From an uncultured Chitinophagaceae bacterium (GTDB taxonomy: Bacteria > Bacteroidota > Bacteroidia > Chitinophagales > Chitinophagaceae): DNA of 5,786 bases. The translations under genes and the position numbers were made by a program. Every line of letters starts with the position of its first letter. The first letter of the stretch is position 1. The notes below the pieces were generated by a model. That model did not search any database. It was not told the DNA's origin and saw only the letters and a list, made by a program, of their open reading frames with translations. Where the stretch lies: assembly GCA_937897585.1 (NCBI GenBank), contig CALCNY010000022.1:1-5786 (forward strand), given 5' to 3'. Positions 1 to 5,786 of the stretch are shown here, piece after piece.

Positions 1-223
1 AAACACAAAGTCCGTTTTGACTGATTGTATTTTGTAGTAAGTCAACTTCGAATAAGCCTTCCCTTGCAATGATTTGTAAATTCCTTTTTGTAATACGTGA
101 TGCATAACTTAAACTACCAGAAACGCAAAAGGAAGGATATAGAAAGTTAATAATTGCAGTATCAGGAGCTTTAATTTCTAAATCTGAATACTTACCAGCA
201 TGAATATCCGATTCTATTGGTTT
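1..223 (-). pseudogene. Startless C-terminal fragment, Gfo/Idh/MocA dehydrogenase-like
   Basis: Read on the minus strand, one frame stays open from a TGA at 226-224 to the left edge, 74 codons. From position 202 it begins HAGKYSDLEIKAPDTA and later contains the segments SYASRITKRNLQII and REGLFEVDLL. This pattern (an Asp-Thr-Ala strand, a Ser-Arg preceding a short basic stretch, then EGxxEVDL) resembles the C-terminal beta-sheet domain of Gfo/Idh/MocA NAD(P)-dependent sugar or scyllo-inositol dehydrogenases. The match is from memory of the family. The N-terminal Rossmann domain, normally about 120 residues and upstream, is absent: the DNA where it should lie encodes the L,D-transpeptidase on the other strand. 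No ATG, GTG or TTG occurs in this frame. I therefore read it as a 5'-truncated remnant; a chance open frame is the main alternative. Its 3' end lies outside the window. Confidence 0.4.
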
Positions 224-232
224 TCAGCTTGA
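200..232 (+). other. Probable original start and frameshifted signal peptide of the L,D-transpeptidase gene
   Basis: An ATG at 200-202 opens a short frame, MNIRFYWFSA, that ends at TGA 230-232, just where the long transpeptidase frame begins. The two frames differ by one base. Adding one T to the T4 run at 221-224 joins them and gives MNIRFYWFFSLMLSTFAFSQ, a classical Sec signal peptide with a basic residue, a hydrophobic core and a small-residue site before Gln. The present reading therefore looks like a one-base deletion, either real or a homopolymer sequencing error. That the joined product is better is an inference from the reading frames. Confidence 0.55.
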
Positions 233-951
233 TGCTGTCAACATTTGCATTTTCTCAATATGCCTATTTTGGCAACAACAAAGCGGCTTACCATTTAGCT
301 GCCATTTTATCCAGAACTGAAGATTCTGTAATCAAACAATTTCAGAACAAAAATCTTAGCTGGCCACCTTCATCTATTTATATCAGATCTTTCAAATACG
401 ACCGACAATTGGAAGTATGGGTAAAAGCTGATTCATCAAATAAATTCAAATTATTTAAGTCGTACAAAATTTGTATGCAAAGCGGTACTATGGGCCCTAA
501 AAGAATGGAAGGTGATTATCAGGTTCCAGAAGGATTTTATCACGTAAACGAATTTAATCCCAATAGTAACTATCATTTGTCTTTAGGTATTAATTACCCA
601 AATGCTTCCGACAGAATTTTAAGTGATTCTGTGAAACCAGGTGGTTCTATTTACATTCATGGAAATTGTGTGTCAACAGGATGTATCGCTATTACCGATG
701 AGCCTATTGAAGAGTTGTATGTTATTGCTTCAGCGGCTAAATCTCAAGGACAAGAATTTATTCCGGTACATATCTTTCCGGTGAGATATAACAATCATAC
801 TTCTCTTGAGTATTTGAACAATACTATCAAAGACAATGCTTATTTGCAGCATTTCAATAAAAACATCCGCGAGGTGTTCGATTATTTTGAATTCAATAAA
901 GAACTACCTGTAATTCTGGTAAACAGAAGAGGCGAATATGTTATCAATTAG
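217..951 (+). CDS. L,D-transpeptidase family protein (YkuD domain, YafK-like), secreted
   Basis: This is a peptidoglycan-acting L,D-transpeptidase-fold protein. The YkuD domain spans roughly residues 52-188 (numbered from the TTG at 217). The signature is HGNCVSTGC at 148-156, with His148 and the catalytic nucleophile Cys156, followed by IAITDEP, as in the YafK branch; an extra Cys151 sits within the motif. E. coli YafK (DpaA) is of similar length (about 246 residues) and detaches Braun lipoprotein from peptidoglycan; whether this protein crosslinks, hydrolyses or detaches an anchored protein cannot be told from sequence. Residues 189-244 form a C-terminal extension without a motif I recognise. 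The frame is open only from TTG 217 or ATG 232, both giving a signal peptide with no basic n-region; the better start is ATG 200 in another frame (see the separate entry). It is expected in the periplasm. Its stop lies one base from the stop of the convergent aspartate kinase gene. Confidence 0.85.
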   Translation: MVFSLMLSTFAFSQYAYFGNNKAAYHLAAILSRTEDSVIKQFQNKNLSWPPSSIYIRSFKYDRQLEVWVKADSSNKFKLFKSYKICMQSGTMGPKRMEGDYQVPEGFYHVNEFNPNSNYHLSLGINYPNASDRILSDSVKPGGSIYIHGNCVSTGCIAITDEPIEELYVIASAAKSQGQEFIPVHIFPVRYNNHTSLEYLNNTIKDNAYLQHFNKNIREVFDYFEFNKELPVILVNRRGEYVIN

Positions 952-952
952 T

Positions 953-2215
953 TTATCTCATGATCATCTGAACAGTTGTAACCGTTTTCTGTTCGAGTAA
1001 GATTTGTTTTCCTTTTGTTAGGTTATCAATTTTTTCATCTGTGTAATGTCTGATGGTAAGCATCGATAAATTCCTTTCCAGTTCCACGTCAAATATTTCA
1101 GAAGCTGCAGCCGCAAGCTGATCGATTTTTTCAGCATGGTCGTCGAAACAACAGATTAATGAAATCGCCGTGTGTTGAGACACATTTGGACGCACTCTTA
1201 TTTGTTGAAATAATTCATGCAACTCCTGAACCGGTTTGTCATCCACAAAAGAAAAATCCTTTGATTTGAATTGAATCATAACCTGTTTTTCCTTATTAAC
1301 TATAATTGGCGGCAGGTTTTTACTAATGGCCTTGCTGATGATTGTTCCTATTAAACTGGGGTCAAGAAAGCTTTTCACCAGTAAAGGAATATTTTTATTT
1401 TGAAGTGGCTTGATGGTTTTGGGATGTATCACCTGAGCGCCATAATAGGCCATTTCAATCACTTCAGTGTAACTCAATTCATGTAAAATAGAAGCATCCA
1501 GATATTTTTTAGGATCTGCACTCATCACCGCATCCACATCTTTCCAAATAGTTACAGACTCGCCATTTAATAAATTTGCAAAAATTGCAGCAGAATAATC
1601 ACTGCCTTCTCTACCTAAAGTTGTGCTTTCATTTTCATCGGTGGCTCCAATAAAACCTTGTGTAATCACAATATCGAATTCATCAAAAAGCGGTAATACG
1701 GAATCTTTAATACGACTATCGGTAAACTCCCAATCGATGGCGGCATCTCTGAAATTGTCGTCTGTTCTGATGATATCTCTCACATCCAGCCATTTTACTT
1801 TTGATTTTTGTTCTTCCAGATAATGACTCAATATGCTGCTGCTGAACAATTCGCCACAACAAACAATCTGATCGTAATAGTAATCGTAATTGCGAACAGG
1901 TTTGTCATGCAGTAACCATTCGATTTCAGTAAATAAATCTTTGAGCTTGTTTTCAGAAGCTTGCCAATTAGTAACATTTAGGTATTTCACCAAATCAAGG
2001 TGATTGTTTTTCAATTGCTCGAAAAGTTTCAGGGCTTCTTCCTTTCTACCTTCAAAATAAGCATTTACAATGGTTTCAAGCGCATTGGTGGTTTTGCCCA
2101 TGGCTGAAATAACAATCAATAATTTCTCTCCTGAAAATGATTGAATGATGTTTGCTGTATTTTTAAATCGATCTGCACTATTGATGCTGGCGCCGCCAAA
2201 TTTGAAAACCTTCAT
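953..2215 (-). CDS. lysC: Aspartate kinase, monofunctional
   Basis: It phosphorylates L-aspartate with ATP to 4-phospho-L-aspartate, the first step to lysine/diaminopimelate, threonine and methionine; cytoplasmic. The amino acid kinase domain covers residues 1 to about 295: KFGGAS (5-10), the VISAMGKTTNAL segment (35-46), STTLGREGSDYSAA (197-210), WKDVDAVMSADPK (224-236) and the MAYYGAQVIHPKT segment (255-267). These are the usual nucleotide and aspartate-site blocks. The remaining 125 residues form a shortened ACT region: one ACT-like unit is visible, while a second begins around ERNLSMLTI (380-388) and stops at TVQMIMR, about 40 residues before E. coli LysC would end. No homoserine dehydrogenase domain is fused. 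The ATG at 2215-2213 is set by the standard MKVFKFGG beginning. It is divergent from fbp and convergent with the transpeptidase. The symbol lysC is a family-level choice; thrA or metL-type regulation cannot be excluded. Confidence 0.95.
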   Translation of the reverse strand: MKVFKFGGASINSADRFKNTANIIQSFSGEKLLIVISAMGKTTNALETIVNAYFEGRKEEALKLFEQLKNNHLDLVKYLNVTNWQASENKLKDLFTEIEWLLHDKPVRNYDYYYDQIVCCGELFSSSILSHYLEEQKSKVKWLDVRDIIRTDDNFRDAAIDWEFTDSRIKDSVLPLFDEFDIVITQGFIGATDENESTTLGREGSDYSAAIFANLLNGESVTIWKDVDAVMSADPKKYLDASILHELSYTEVIEMAYYGAQVIHPKTIKPLQNKNIPLLVKSFLDPSLIGTIISKAISKNLPPIIVNKEKQVMIQFKSKDFSFVDDKPVQELHELFQQIRVRPNVSQHTAISLICCFDDHAEKIDQLAAAASEIFDVELERNLSMLTIRHYTDEKIDNLTKGKQILLEQKTVTTVQMIMR

Positions 2216-2293
2216 TTATTGTAAGTTTACCTGGTGTGAAATAATTGACTTCCGTTAAACTAAAAAAGAGATTATAGCTTACTTTTACAACTG

Positions 2294-2301
2294 CAAATCT
2301 A
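2294..2301 (-). promoter_or_regulatory. Candidate -7 promoter element for aspartate kinase
   Basis: The minus strand reads TAGATTTG here, an exact match to the Bacteroidota -7 consensus TAnnTTTG. It would start transcription near 2287 and give a leader of about 70 bases. No convincing -33 TTTG partner lies at the usual distance upstream, so support rests on one 8-base match plus its location in the divergent gap. The leader is too short for a lysine riboswitch. Confidence 0.4.
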
Positions 2302-2307
2302 ACTTCG
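2300..2307 (+). promoter_or_regulatory. Candidate -7 promoter element for fbp
   Basis: TAACTTCG differs by one base from TAnnTTTG and sits 24 bases before the fbp start codon, which would give a short leader of about 18 bases. It overlaps the opposite-strand candidate by two bases, so the two promoters would be back to back and could compete. No clear -33 element is visible. Confidence 0.25.
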
Positions 2308-2331
2308 TTCATTGTAATCTTAAAAAGTTTT

Positions 2332-3336
2332 ATGGAGATCAACAGAAAAATTCAAACCCTCGATGAGTTCACTATTCAACAGATGCGGGATTTCCCAAAT
2401 GCAACAGGCGAATTGGCCGGATTATTAAGAGATATTGGTCTTGCCGCAAAAAGGGTTCATGTTGAAGTAAACAAAGCAGGCTTGGTAGATATTTTGGGCG
2501 ATGCCGGAACGATGAATGTGCAAGGAGAAGAAGTGAAGAAGATGGATATTTTTGCCAATAATCAGTTTATGGGCGCTTTGCGTCATGGTATCAGTTGCGC
2601 CGGAATTGGTTCTGAAGAAATGGATGATATTGTGGTATTCGAAGATGAAATCAGTAAGCAATCTAAATATGTATGTTTGTTTGATCCTTTGGATGGTAGT
2701 GCTAATATAGATGTGAATGTTTCTATCGGAACGATATTCAGTGTGTTTCGTCGTGTGAGTGAACTGGGCAAACCTGCTCAAAAAGAAGATTTCTTACAGC
2801 AAGGCCTCAAGCAAGTAGCAGCTGGATATGTTATTTATGGTTCTTCCACCATGTTGGTTTACGCTACTAGAAGAGGCTGTAACGGATTTACACTCGATCA
2901 ATCTATTGGAGAGTTTACATTAAGTCACCCTGATATTAAATGTCCTGAAACCGGAAGAATCTATTCTGCGAATTATGGTAATTATTTCCAGTATGCTGAA
3001 AAAGTACAGAAATACCTAACCAAATGTCAGCAGAAAACTAAAGCGGAAGGCGGTCCTTACACACAAAGATATATTGGAAGTATGGTGGCAGATGTGCATC
3101 GTAATCTTATCAAAGGCGGCATCTTCATGTATCCGTCTACAATTGATAAACCAAAAGGCAAACTCAGATTATTATACGAATGCAATCCATTTGCTTTCAT
3201 CGTTGAAATTGCCGGAGGTAAAGCCACAAATGGAACTCAAAGAATTCTTGAAATTCAGCCTACAGAAATTCATCAGCGTACTTCTTTTTTTATTGGAAGT
3301 AAATTGATGATGGAAGAATATGAAAACACTATTTAA
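2332..3336 (+). CDS. fbp: Fructose-1,6-bisphosphatase, class I
   Basis: It hydrolyses fructose 1,6-bisphosphate to fructose 6-phosphate and phosphate, the committed step of gluconeogenesis, in the cytoplasm with Mg2+. The 334-residue length is normal for class I enzymes. Visible signatures are GIGSEEMDD (91-99) with metal ligands Glu95/Glu96, LFDPLDGSANIDVNVSIGT (116-134) with Asp118 and Asp121, YIGSMVADVHRNL (247-259), and KGKLRLLYECNPFAFIVE (275-292), containing the family active-site pattern and metal ligand Glu283. All expected catalytic residues appear present. The N-terminal TLDEFTIQQ stretch resembles the usual class I beginning, supporting the ATG at 2332. An ABC ATPase gene follows after 9 bases, so the two are probably co-transcribed, although no functional link is known to me. 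The aspartate kinase gene diverges from the same 116-base gap. Confidence 0.97.
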   Translation: MEINRKIQTLDEFTIQQMRDFPNATGELAGLLRDIGLAAKRVHVEVNKAGLVDILGDAGTMNVQGEEVKKMDIFANNQFMGALRHGISCAGIGSEEMDDIVVFEDEISKQSKYVCLFDPLDGSANIDVNVSIGTIFSVFRRVSELGKPAQKEDFLQQGLKQVAAGYVIYGSSTMLVYATRRGCNGFTLDQSIGEFTLSHPDIKCPETGRIYSANYGNYFQYAEKVQKYLTKCQQKTKAEGGPYTQRYIGSMVADVHRNLIKGGIFMYPSTIDKPKGKLRLLYECNPFAFIVEIAGGKATNGTQRILEIQPTEIHQRTSFFIGSKLMMEEYENTI

Positions 3337-3345
3337 GCAACTACA

Positions 3346-4107
3346 ATGAACAAAAAGATAATAACTGTCAGCAATCTCGTAAAGAATTATGGCGATTTCA
3401 AAGCGGTGAAATCGATTTCATTTGACGTGTATGAAGGAGAAATTTTTGGTTTGCTCGGTCCCAATGGTGCTGGTAAATCAACAACACTTGAAATCATTGA
3501 AACCTTGCGTTCCAAAACCTCAGGACAAATCATTGTTGATGGCATCGACCTAGATAAAGATCCTTCTGCTATTAAAAAAATGATTGGTGTACAATTGCAA
3601 ACTTCAGGTTTCTATCCAGGTTTGAATTTGGTTGAATTGATAAAATTATTCGGTGGATTGTACAACAGAGAAGTGGATCCCATGGCGTTACTTAAAAAAG
3701 TAAATTTGGTTGATAAAGCCAAAAATAAAAGTAAAGAATTGAGTGGCGGACAAAAACAGCGTTTTTCAATCGCAACAACGCTCATCAACAATCCGAAAAT
3801 TATTTTCCTGGATGAACCAACCACAGGCTTGGATCCTCAAGCCAGAAGAAATCTTTGGGACTTAATAAAAGAAATTAGAGATAATGGCACAACGGTTATC
3901 ATCACCACTCATTACATGGATGAAGCCGAACAACTTTGTGATAGAATTGCCATCATGGATGAAGGTCGCATTATCAAACTTGATTCTCCAGATAAAATGA
4001 TTGACGAGCTCGTTGAAAGCGGTTTCGAAAGGCCCAAACAAGTAAAAGCTGCCAACCTCGAAGATGTTTTCATACATTTAACCGGCAAAGAGATGAGAGA
4101 TGAATAA
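3346..4107 (+). CDS. ABC transporter ATP-binding protein (ABC-2/drug-exporter type)
   Basis: It is the cytoplasmic nucleotide-binding subunit of an ABC exporter and powers transport by ATP hydrolysis. All motifs are intact: Walker A GPNGAGKST (38-46), a Q-loop glutamine around 83-85, signature LSGGQKQR (132-139), Walker B IIFLDEP (152-158) with catalytic Glu157, D-loop GLD (161-163) and H-loop His189 in ITTHYMDEAEQ. The TTHYMDEAEQ block and the C-terminal NLEDVFIHLTG ending are typical of DrrA/CcmA-like ATPases that pair with ABC-2 permeases. The substrate cannot be inferred. No transmembrane partner is encoded next to it: fbp lies 9 bases upstream and a secreted FKBP gene 44 bases downstream. 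The permease must be encoded elsewhere, or the protein serves a different role. Confidence 0.95.
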   Translation: MNKKIITVSNLVKNYGDFKAVKSISFDVYEGEIFGLLGPNGAGKSTTLEIIETLRSKTSGQIIVDGIDLDKDPSAIKKMIGVQLQTSGFYPGLNLVELIKLFGGLYNREVDPMALLKKVNLVDKAKNKSKELSGGQKQRFSIATTLINNPKIIFLDEPTTGLDPQARRNLWDLIKEIRDNGTTVIITTHYMDEAEQLCDRIAIMDEGRIIKLDSPDKMIDELVESGFERPKQVKAANLEDVFIHLTGKEMRDE

Positions 4108-4151
4108 AGTTCTGTTTATTTGCATAAAATTTTAAAACAAAAAACAATATA
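4108..4151 (+). promoter_or_regulatory. AT-rich leader of the FKBP gene
   Basis: This 44-base gap is almost entirely A and T. The last 20 bases before the ATG form an A-rich stretch (AAAACAAAAAACAATATA) with no Shine-Dalgarno sequence. In Bacteroidota, A-rich sequence just upstream of the start is associated with efficient translation, so this gene may be strongly translated. The GTTTATTTG at 4114-4122 resembles a -7 element only loosely. I see no hairpin terminator for the ABC gene, so read-through from fbp-ABC is possible. Confidence 0.35.
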
Positions 4152-4880
4152 ATGAAGAAGTTATTTTTATGTTTTCTGGCAACTGGTTTATTAGTGAATG
4201 TGTCATTTGCTCAAGGAAAAAAATCTCAGGATAAAAAAGCAATCGAGCCTGCGAAATTTGAATTGAAAACTGGTGTCGATAGTTTCAGTTATGCAGCAGG
4301 TGTAAGCATCGGACAAAATATGAAAGACCAAGGCATTGCAGATTTAAATCTTGAGGCTATGTTTAAAGCTTTTGAAGATGTATTTAAAGGAAACCCAACT
4401 ATATTAAATAAAGAACAAGCGAATATGACTTTACAAGAAAAATTACAAGAGTTTGCTAAAAAGAAAGGCGAAGGAGAAAAAGCAAAATGTCAAAGCTTTT
4501 TAGAAAACAACAAAAAAAGACCAGGTGTGATTTCTTTGCCAAATGGTTTGCAATATGAAATCATGACAGCAGGTGAAGCCAACGGTATGAAACCAACTCC
4601 AGCTGATACTGTTGTTGTTGATTATGTAGGAACATTAATCGACGGAACTGAATTTGATAATTCTATCAAAAGAGGTGAACCTGCTAGTTTTCCTTTGGGC
4701 GGTGTGATCAGAGGCTGGACTGAAATTTTACAATTGATGACCAAAGGCGCTCATTGGAAAGTTTACATTCCAAGCGAATTGGGTTATGGTGAAAGAGGTG
4801 CAGGTGGTGCTATTCCTCCAAACGCTGCATTAATTTTTGAAATCACTTTAAGAGAAATTAAACCTGCTGTTACAAAATAA
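4152..4880 (+). CDS. FKBP-type peptidyl-prolyl cis-trans isomerase, secreted (FkpA/Mip-like)
   Basis: It catalyses cis-trans isomerisation of prolyl bonds and probably assists folding of exported proteins. Residues 1-20 are a Sec signal peptide (MKK, hydrophobic core, SFA before Gln21); there is no lipobox Cys, so a soluble periplasmic protein is expected. Residues about 40-120 resemble the helical FKBP_N region used for dimerisation in FkpA and Mip, with a Lys/Glu-rich helix. The catalytic FKBP domain occupies about 149-237. By alignment to human FKBP12 every classic pocket residue is present: Tyr158, Phe168, Asp169, Phe180, Val185, Ile186, Trp189, Tyr212, Ile221 and Phe229. It should therefore be active and able to bind FK506-like ligands. 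The stop TAA overlaps the next gene's ATG by one base, indicating translational coupling. Confidence 0.95.
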   Translation: MKKLFLCFLATGLLVNVSFAQGKKSQDKKAIEPAKFELKTGVDSFSYAAGVSIGQNMKDQGIADLNLEAMFKAFEDVFKGNPTILNKEQANMTLQEKLQEFAKKKGEGEKAKCQSFLENNKKRPGVISLPNGLQYEIMTAGEANGMKPTPADTVVVDYVGTLIDGTEFDNSIKRGEPASFPLGGVIRGWTEILQLMTKGAHWKVYIPSELGYGERGAGGAIPPNAALIFEITLREIKPAVTK

Positions 4881-5404
4881 TGGATCCAATTATTTATCCC
4901 ATCGGGAAGTTTATCGAGCAACCTTACTCCGAACAAGAATTACGAGACAGGTTGCTCGATATTCGTTTTATGACTCAATCTCTTGAGCATACCGTTTCCA
5001 ATCTCGACGAATTTCAACTCGATACTCCTTACAGAGATGGTGGTTGGACTGTAAAACAAGTGGTGCATCATTTGGCAGATAGTCACATGAATGCTTTCAT
5101 TCGTTGTAAACTGGCTTTGACGGAAGATAATCCCACTATCAGACCTTACGACCAAAACACTTGGGTAAATACACCCGATGCGGCGAATGTTCCTATCAAT
5201 GTGTCGATTACTTTATTGCATGCTTTACATTTGAGATGGCATGAATTATTCATTAATCTTACAGAAAAAGATTTTGAAAGAACGATGATGCACCCTGAAT
5301 ATAAAAGACAAATGTCGCTTTGGTTTATCCTCGGTTTATATGCCTGGCATGGGAAACATCATATCGCTCAAGTGCAGGCATTAAAGGACCGCATGAATTG
5401 GTAA
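4880..5404 (+). CDS. DinB/YfiT-family putative metal-dependent hydrolase or thiol transferase
   Basis: The 174-residue protein belongs to the DinB-like four-helix superfamily, YfiT (BstA) branch. Evidence is GGWTVKQVVHHLADSHMN (54-71), the LALTEDNPTIRPYD block (78-91) and WHGKHHIAQV (156-165). By analogy with B. subtilis YfiT, the metal is probably held by one of His63/His64 plus His157 and His161. That branch includes bacillithiol S-transferases and proteins annotated as metal-dependent hydrolases; the actual reaction here is not determined by sequence. There is no signal peptide, so it is cytoplasmic, unlike the secreted FKBP encoded just upstream. The start ATG overlaps the FKBP stop (TAATG), and a Nudix gene follows 10 bases later, so the three genes are probably one operon. 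Confidence 0.88.
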   Translation: MDPIIYPIGKFIEQPYSEQELRDRLLDIRFMTQSLEHTVSNLDEFQLDTPYRDGGWTVKQVVHHLADSHMNAFIRCKLALTEDNPTIRPYDQNTWVNTPDAANVPINVSITLLHALHLRWHELFINLTEKDFERTMMHPEYKRQMSLWFILGLYAWHGKHHIAQVQALKDRMNW

Positions 5405-5414
5405 CATTATTCTT

Positions 5415-5786
5415 ATGGATGTAAAAATCATTTCATCGGCGTACCTCAACAAGCACCAGTATTTTACTGCAAGAAAAGATGCGTATCAATTGGCTTCAGG
5501 TAAAATTGTAGATCCTTATTTTGTAGTGGAATTGCCTGAGAGTGCAACAGCAATGGCTGTTACAGCAGACAATCAAATTTTATTGGTGAAACAATATCGC
5601 CATCCTGTTCAGCAATATTCAATAGAATTACCCGGAGGTTTCATTGATGCCAATGAAATTCCAGAGCAAGCCATTAAACGTGAATTGCTTGAAGAAACGG
5701 GATATGAATTTGAAGAAGTATTTTATCTTGGAACTACAGCAGCCAATCCTGGTGTGCTGAATAATTTCACCAAACTATTTTTAGCA
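5415..5786 (+). CDS. Nudix hydrolase, ADP-ribose pyrophosphatase-like (3' end outside the window)
   Basis: The frame starts at ATG 5415 (MDVKIISSAYLNK) and remains open through 124 codons to the right edge. It carries a complete Nudix box at residues 75-97: Gly75, Glu81, then REL-LEETGY at 89-97, matching GX5EX7REUXEEXGU with Tyr in the last hydrophobic position. Preceding it, ILLVKQYRHPVQQYSIELPGG (55-75) is typical of the NudF/ADP-ribose pyrophosphatase subgroup, where the RxP and ELPGG elements help bind ADP-ribose. The following AANPGVLN segment also fits that group. It would cleave a nucleoside diphosphate linked to another moiety, likely ADP-ribose or a nucleotide sugar, but substrate assignment is inference. 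The protein is cytoplasmic and probably co-transcribed with the DinB/YfiT gene. The C-terminus, roughly 50-60 residues, is missing from the window. Confidence 0.93.
   Translation, partial: MDVKIISSAYLNKHQYFTARKDAYQLASGKIVDPYFVVELPESATAMAVTADNQILLVKQYRHPVQQYSIELPGGFIDANEIPEQAIKRELLEETGYEFEEVFYLGTTAANPGVLNNFTKLFLA

Noticed and set aside
1623..1823. Plus-strand open frame of 66 codons inside aspartate kinase
   Set aside because: It lies fully antisense to a well-supported kinase domain, has Ser-rich low-complexity composition and no recognisable motif.
2216..2331. Possible lysine riboswitch or attenuator upstream of aspartate kinase
   Set aside because: The gap is only 116 bases and the likely leader about 70, far shorter than an L-box; no stable paired structure or leader peptide rich in Lys or Thr codons is visible.
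2425..2781. Minus-strand open frames of 118 and 62 codons inside fbp
   Set aside because: They are antisense to conserved catalytic blocks of fructose-1,6-bisphosphatase and show no protein-like motif.
3074..3307. Plus-strand 77-codon frame within the fbp 3' half
   Set aside because: It is an out-of-frame reading of the conserved fbp C-terminal region and is explained by that gene.
3612..4077. Two minus-strand frames of about 70 codons inside the ABC ATPase gene
   Set aside because: Both mirror the signature, Walker B and H-loop coding region of the ATPase; they have no independent support.
4108..4151. Possible terminator after the ABC ATPase gene
   Set aside because: The only symmetry is AAAATTTT; there is no GC stem, so an intrinsic terminator is not supported.
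4940..5155. Minus-strand 71-codon frame inside the DinB/YfiT gene
   Set aside because: It is antisense to the conserved His-containing block and has no recognisable features.

Overview
The window looks like a chromosomal stretch from a member of the Bacteroidota, probably a Chitinophagales or Sphingobacteriia-like organism. The evidence is AT-rich DNA, start codons without Shine-Dalgarno sequences but often preceded by A-rich leaders, signal peptides ending in a small residue followed by Gln, and a candidate promoter element matching the Bacteroidota -7 consensus TAnnTTTG. The assignment is inferred from these traits, not from a database match. It is an ordinary housekeeping region; I see no CRISPR array, mobile element, tRNA or rRNA gene, or recognisable defence system.

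Layout. Positions 1-223 (minus strand) hold a coding-like fragment resembling the C-terminal domain of a Gfo/Idh/MocA dehydrogenase. It has no usable start codon and runs off the left edge. Next, on the plus strand, is a YafK-like L,D-transpeptidase (about 200/217-951) whose signal peptide appears to be split by a one-base deletion. Its stop codon lies one base from the stop of the convergent aspartate kinase gene (953-2215, minus). A 116-base divergent promoter region (2216-2331) separates aspartate kinase from class I fructose-1,6-bisphosphatase. From there all genes run on the plus strand: fbp (2332-3336), an ABC transporter ATPase without an adjacent permease (3346-4107), a secreted FKBP-type prolyl isomerase (4152-4880), a DinB/YfiT-family putative metal-dependent protein (4880-5404, overlapping the previous stop by one base), and a Nudix hydrolase cut by the right edge (5415 onward).

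How the genes fit together. The plus-strand run has gaps of 9, 44, -1 and 10 bases, so it could be one or two operons: fbp-ABC, then FKBP-DinB-Nudix. The products do not form one pathway. They cover gluconeogenesis (Fbp), export (ABC ATPase), periplasmic folding (FKBP), a possible thiol or metal-dependent reaction (DinB/YfiT) and nucleotide-sugar or ADP-ribose clean-up (Nudix). Aspartate kinase begins synthesis of lysine, threonine and methionine and, through diaminopimelate, feeds peptidoglycan, the substrate of the neighbouring L,D-transpeptidase family. The most useful items for a second look are the apparent frameshift in the L,D-transpeptidase signal peptide and the startless dehydrogenase fragment beside it.
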